Assembly: GCA_030440445.1 (NCBI GenBank)
Contig: CP098528.1
Location: 1,736,001 to 1,800,000 of the forward strand
Length of the DNA: 64,000 nt
Reading direction: 5' to 3'
From: Halomonas sp. KG2
Lineage (GTDB): Bacteria > Pseudomonadota > Gammaproteobacteria > Pseudomonadales > Halomonadaceae
This document shows, in pieces, positions 61,910 through 64,000 of this stretch (position 1 is its first letter; each line of letters begins with the position of its first letter). The notes beneath the pieces are model-generated. The model made no database searches and had not been told where the DNA came from. It saw only the letters and a list, made by a program, of their open reading frames with translations. Made by a program: the position numbers and the translations under genes.

Positions 61910-62136
61910 ATGGCTAGTTCCTAGGAAGTATTGCTCGGGGTTTGCAAGAAGCCATTGACCTTAATCACGGTCGCAACGTCGCGGCTAAAGCGCATCGGCC
62001 GGAGCTGGTTGATGTCGCTGCTTTGCGTAAGAAATTGGGCATGACCCATATGGGGTTTGCAGCTAAATTTTGTATTAGCGGCGCGCATTGGACACGCGGT
62101 GATGATGTCGTCGCCAAAGAGCTACAAGCCGTCTAA
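61910..62136 (+). pseudogene. Degraded XRE-type antitoxin gene
   Basis: After ATGGCTAGTTCC a frame change gives LGSIARGLQEAIDLNHGRN, then VDVAALRKKLGMTHMGFAAKF, then a shortened GAHWTRGDDVVAKELQAV. This is the layout of HigA/NadS-type antitoxins, with part of the recognition helix and following helix missing. No toxin is seen upstream; 61812-61909 contains nothing recognisable. Confidence 0.68.
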
Positions 62137-62237
62137 GAGCCTTATCGTACCCACCACCCAATGCGCTATTCAGCGAAGAAGCGCTCAGATGCAATTATTC
62201 TATTAATCCAGGCTATTCAAGGCGATCCATCAATATT

Positions 62238-63194
62238 ATGGCGAGAAAAACACTCAGTTTGAAAACGAAAAGGCAGCTAGATGCCAAGCCTGCCGATGAA
62301 ATTGAAAGTCCATTTCCTGATGATCCCGAAAAGCGTTTTTTAAATGGCGTGGCGATTCATCCTAGCCCACGCATTGTTTTAGAGCTTGGCTCTTCGCAGC
62401 GTAGTGTGCGGGCGATGGATTTGATTACGCCCATTGGGATGGGGCAGCGCGGGTTGATTGTTGCACCGCCGGGCTCTGGCAAAACGACGCTGTTAAAACA
62501 TATCTGTCAGGCCGTGGCAGGCGCGTATCCTGACATAAAGCTGTATGCCTTGCTGATTGATGAACGCCCTGAAGAAGTGACCGATTTTAAGCGCAGCGTG
62601 TCGGCAGAAGTCCATGCCTCATCTTCAGACGAAAGCTACTCACACCATGTGCATTTGGCAAATAAGCTCCTTGAGACGGCGCGTAAGCAAGCAGGCGAGG
62701 GGCATGATGTGATGATTGTGATCGATTCGCTTACCAGACTCTCGCGGGTTCATAATGCCGAGCAACGCGGCAGTGGTCGTACCATGTCGGGTGGGTTGGA
62801 TAGCCGTGCGATGGAAATACCACGCAAACTGTTTGGCGCTGCGAGAAAGATCGAAAACGGCGGATCGCTCACCATTCTGGCTACCGTGCTGGTGGATACC
62901 GGAAGCCGTATGGATCAGGTGATTTTCGAGGAGTTCAAGGGCACGGGCAATATGGAAATCGTGCTGTCACGGGAAGTGGCGAATCAACGGATTTTCCCGG
63001 CGATAGATATTGCCAAAAGCAGTACCCGCCGAGAAGAGCTATTGATTGATGCGAAAGATATTGAAAAAGTACGCGCATTGCGTCGAGCGTTGACACATCT
63101 TAAGCCAGTAGAAGGGGCGCAGAAACTGTTGGCGTTATTGGATAAATATCCAACCAATGCCGAGCTATTAGATGCGTTTTTACCCGCCTCGTAA
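62238..63194 (+). CDS. Short Rho-like ATPase lacking the N-terminal RNA-binding domain
   Basis: 318 residues covering the Rho ATPase core only; normal Rho has about 419. The P-loop is APPGSGKTTLL (Rho itself usually has APPKAGKT), then LLIDERPEEVTDFKRSV, VIDSLTRLSR, GGLDSRAMEIPRKLFGAARKIENGGSLTI-type sequence and FEEFKGTGNMEIVLSR. The N-terminal helical bundle and cold-shock-like primary RNA site are replaced by about 35 basic and acidic residues. The ATG has only a weak AAGGCGA. Whether it terminates transcription or is a decayed paralogue cannot be told. Confidence 0.87.
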   Translation: MARKTLSLKTKRQLDAKPADEIESPFPDDPEKRFLNGVAIHPSPRIVLELGSSQRSVRAMDLITPIGMGQRGLIVAPPGSGKTTLLKHICQAVAGAYPDIKLYALLIDERPEEVTDFKRSVSAEVHASSSDESYSHHVHLANKLLETARKQAGEGHDVMIVIDSLTRLSRVHNAEQRGSGRTMSGGLDSRAMEIPRKLFGAARKIENGGSLTILATVLVDTGSRMDQVIFEEFKGTGNMEIVLSREVANQRIFPAIDIAKSSTRREELLIDAKDIEKVRALRRALTHLKPVEGAQKLLALLDKYPTNAELLDAFLPAS

Positions 63195-63206
63195 ATGTAG
63201 GCGATC

Positions 63207-63239
63207 AAGAAGCTCACTTTTGTAAGAGGTGAGCTTCTT
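63207..63239 (+). terminator. Terminator after the Rho-like gene
   Basis: AAGAAGCTCAC pairs perfectly with GTGAGCTTCTT across an 11-base loop. The final TTCTTT gives a short U-run. Lies between convergent genes and may serve both. Confidence 0.75.
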
Positions 63240-63248
63240 TGCTAATTC

Positions 63249-64000
63249 TTAGCGATTGCTTTTTTTAGCATGGTTCAAGTTGGAAGCGGGGACGGCTTTT
63301 TTAACCGGGAAGCCCTCAACTTCTTTGCGCTCAATAATATTGTTTAAGCGTTTTTCAATCGCACAAAGGTTTTTAAAGTCACTGATGTCGACAAGAGAGA
63401 TAGCTTCACCTGAGGCACCCGCGCGGCCGGTGCGGCCAATGCGGTGGATGTACTCTTCTGGCTGAAAAGGTAAATCGTAATTCACCACTCGGCTCAGCTC
63501 ACCAATATCCAACCCTCGAGCGGCGACGCCCGTAGCCACTAGGTACTTCAGTTCGCCTGTTTTGAACTGCGCCAAAATCTTTTCGCGCATGGCCTGGCTT
63601 CTGCCGCCATGAATGGAATCCGCTTGAATACCGCGTTTTTCCAGTTGAGCAACCAGCTTGGCTGCACTGTGTTTTTTCTCGACAAAAATCAGCGCCTGAT
63701 CCCACGCTTGCTCGTTGATCAAGTGGCTCAACAGGGCGGACTTGGTGTCTTTGTCTACCGTGATTAGCCACTGTTTGATATTGGCGGCGGCGCGGATATT
63801 GGGAGAGATGGAGATGTCAGCCGCCAGGTCGGTCATCTTGCTATCTGAAAAACCGTAGGCGAGGGCGCGAACGTCGCCGGTCATGGTGGCTGAAAACAGT
63901 AGGTTCTGTCGGTTTTCAGGCAGGCGTACTAAGATTTTGTGGATATCATCGACAAACCCCATGTCGACCATTCTGTCCGCTTCGTCCAACACCATGACTT
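63249..64000 (-). CDS. DEAD-box RNA helicase, C-terminal part (cut by window edge)
   Basis: Visible motifs are II (VLDEADRMVDMGF), III (FSATM), the C-terminal RecA domain with IFVEKKHSAAKLV, VATGVAARGLDI and motif VI HRIGRTGRAG. The gene runs off the right end, so the Q motif and Walker A are outside. The tail is short and basic (LNHAKKSNR), similar to RhlE-type helicases, but the exact subfamily is not certain. Convergent with the Rho-like gene. Confidence 0.9.
   Translation of the reverse strand, partial: VMVLDEADRMVDMGFVDDIHKILVRLPENRQNLLFSATMTGDVRALAYGFSDSKMTDLAADISISPNIRAAANIKQWLITVDKDTKSALLSHLINEQAWDQALIFVEKKHSAAKLVAQLEKRGIQADSIHGGRSQAMREKILAQFKTGELKYLVATGVAARGLDIGELSRVVNYDLPFQPEEYIHRIGRTGRAGASGEAISLVDISDFKNLCAIEKRLNNIIERKEVEGFPVKKAVPASNLNHAKKSNR

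Noticed and set aside
1..64000. Prophage or conjugative element in the accessory region
   Set aside because: No phage structural, integrase, relaxase or partition genes were seen. The mobile signature is limited to cassettes, repeats and one transposase remnant.

Overview
The window reads like a chromosomal segment of a moderately GC-rich gammaproteobacterium, most likely a Halomonas-type member of the Oceanospirillales. This is inferred from the complete Entner-Doudoroff set with HexR-type operator boxes, the aerobic (cob-type) cobalamin pathway, and general protein character. No rRNA or tRNA gene was seen, so the genus is not proven.

Positions 1-13.5 kb hold sugar catabolism: a MalE-like binding protein; zwf-pgl-eda and the divergent edd-glk-aldo/keto reductase-fructokinase group (three HexR-box matches at zwf and edd); an MFS exporter with a divergent AraC regulator; and a GH32 fructosidase behind a perfect LacI-type palindrome.

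Positions 13.5-45.4 kb form a B12 island: late assembly genes (cobT, cbiB, cobC, cobU, cobS, phosphatase, a second CobU-like gene), a cobalamin riboswitch with btuB-btuF-btuC-btuD, an unrelated DMT transporter with an AraC regulator, a second riboswitch-controlled FecCD-type ABC importer, then a tightly overlapping run: ChlI/ChlD-like chelatase, cobO-B-W-N-G, cobH-I-J, reversed cobK, and cobL-E-M-F. CobA, CobQ and a CobR-type reductase are not in the window.

Positions 45.4-61.8 kb are an accessory region. It is an archipelago of integron gene cassettes without a visible integrase. Eight cassettes, all reading rightward, end in attC sites. In five, the attC R'' box is an exact 9-10 bp reverse complement of the cassette's own first bases; in three the match is imperfect. 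Cassette clusters follow copies of one repeated element (A, four copies). Three copies run to a conserved TATAAT followed by the G|TT crossover point, so A behaves like a duplicated attI-plus-promoter landing pad. Copies 2-4 are preceded by a 3' fragment of ytoQ and by a hairpin-rich repeat (B), two of them also by repeat C. Cassette products include a TIR protein, two HEPN-motif proteins (one with a predicted winged-helix partner), a nuclease-like protein, a cupin, an RraB-like protein with an in-frame stop, a GNAT acetyltransferase and an RNase H fold lacking all catalytic acids. Between clusters lie ordinary or decayed genes: a truncated D-amino-acid dehydrogenase, permease, RidA, XRE-cupin regulator, IS1182-type remnant, serine/threonine dehydratase, LysR and DMT genes.

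Positions 61.8-64 kb contain a decayed antitoxin, a short Rho-like ATPase lacking the RNA-binding N-terminus, and the C-terminal part of a DEAD-box helicase cut by the window edge.
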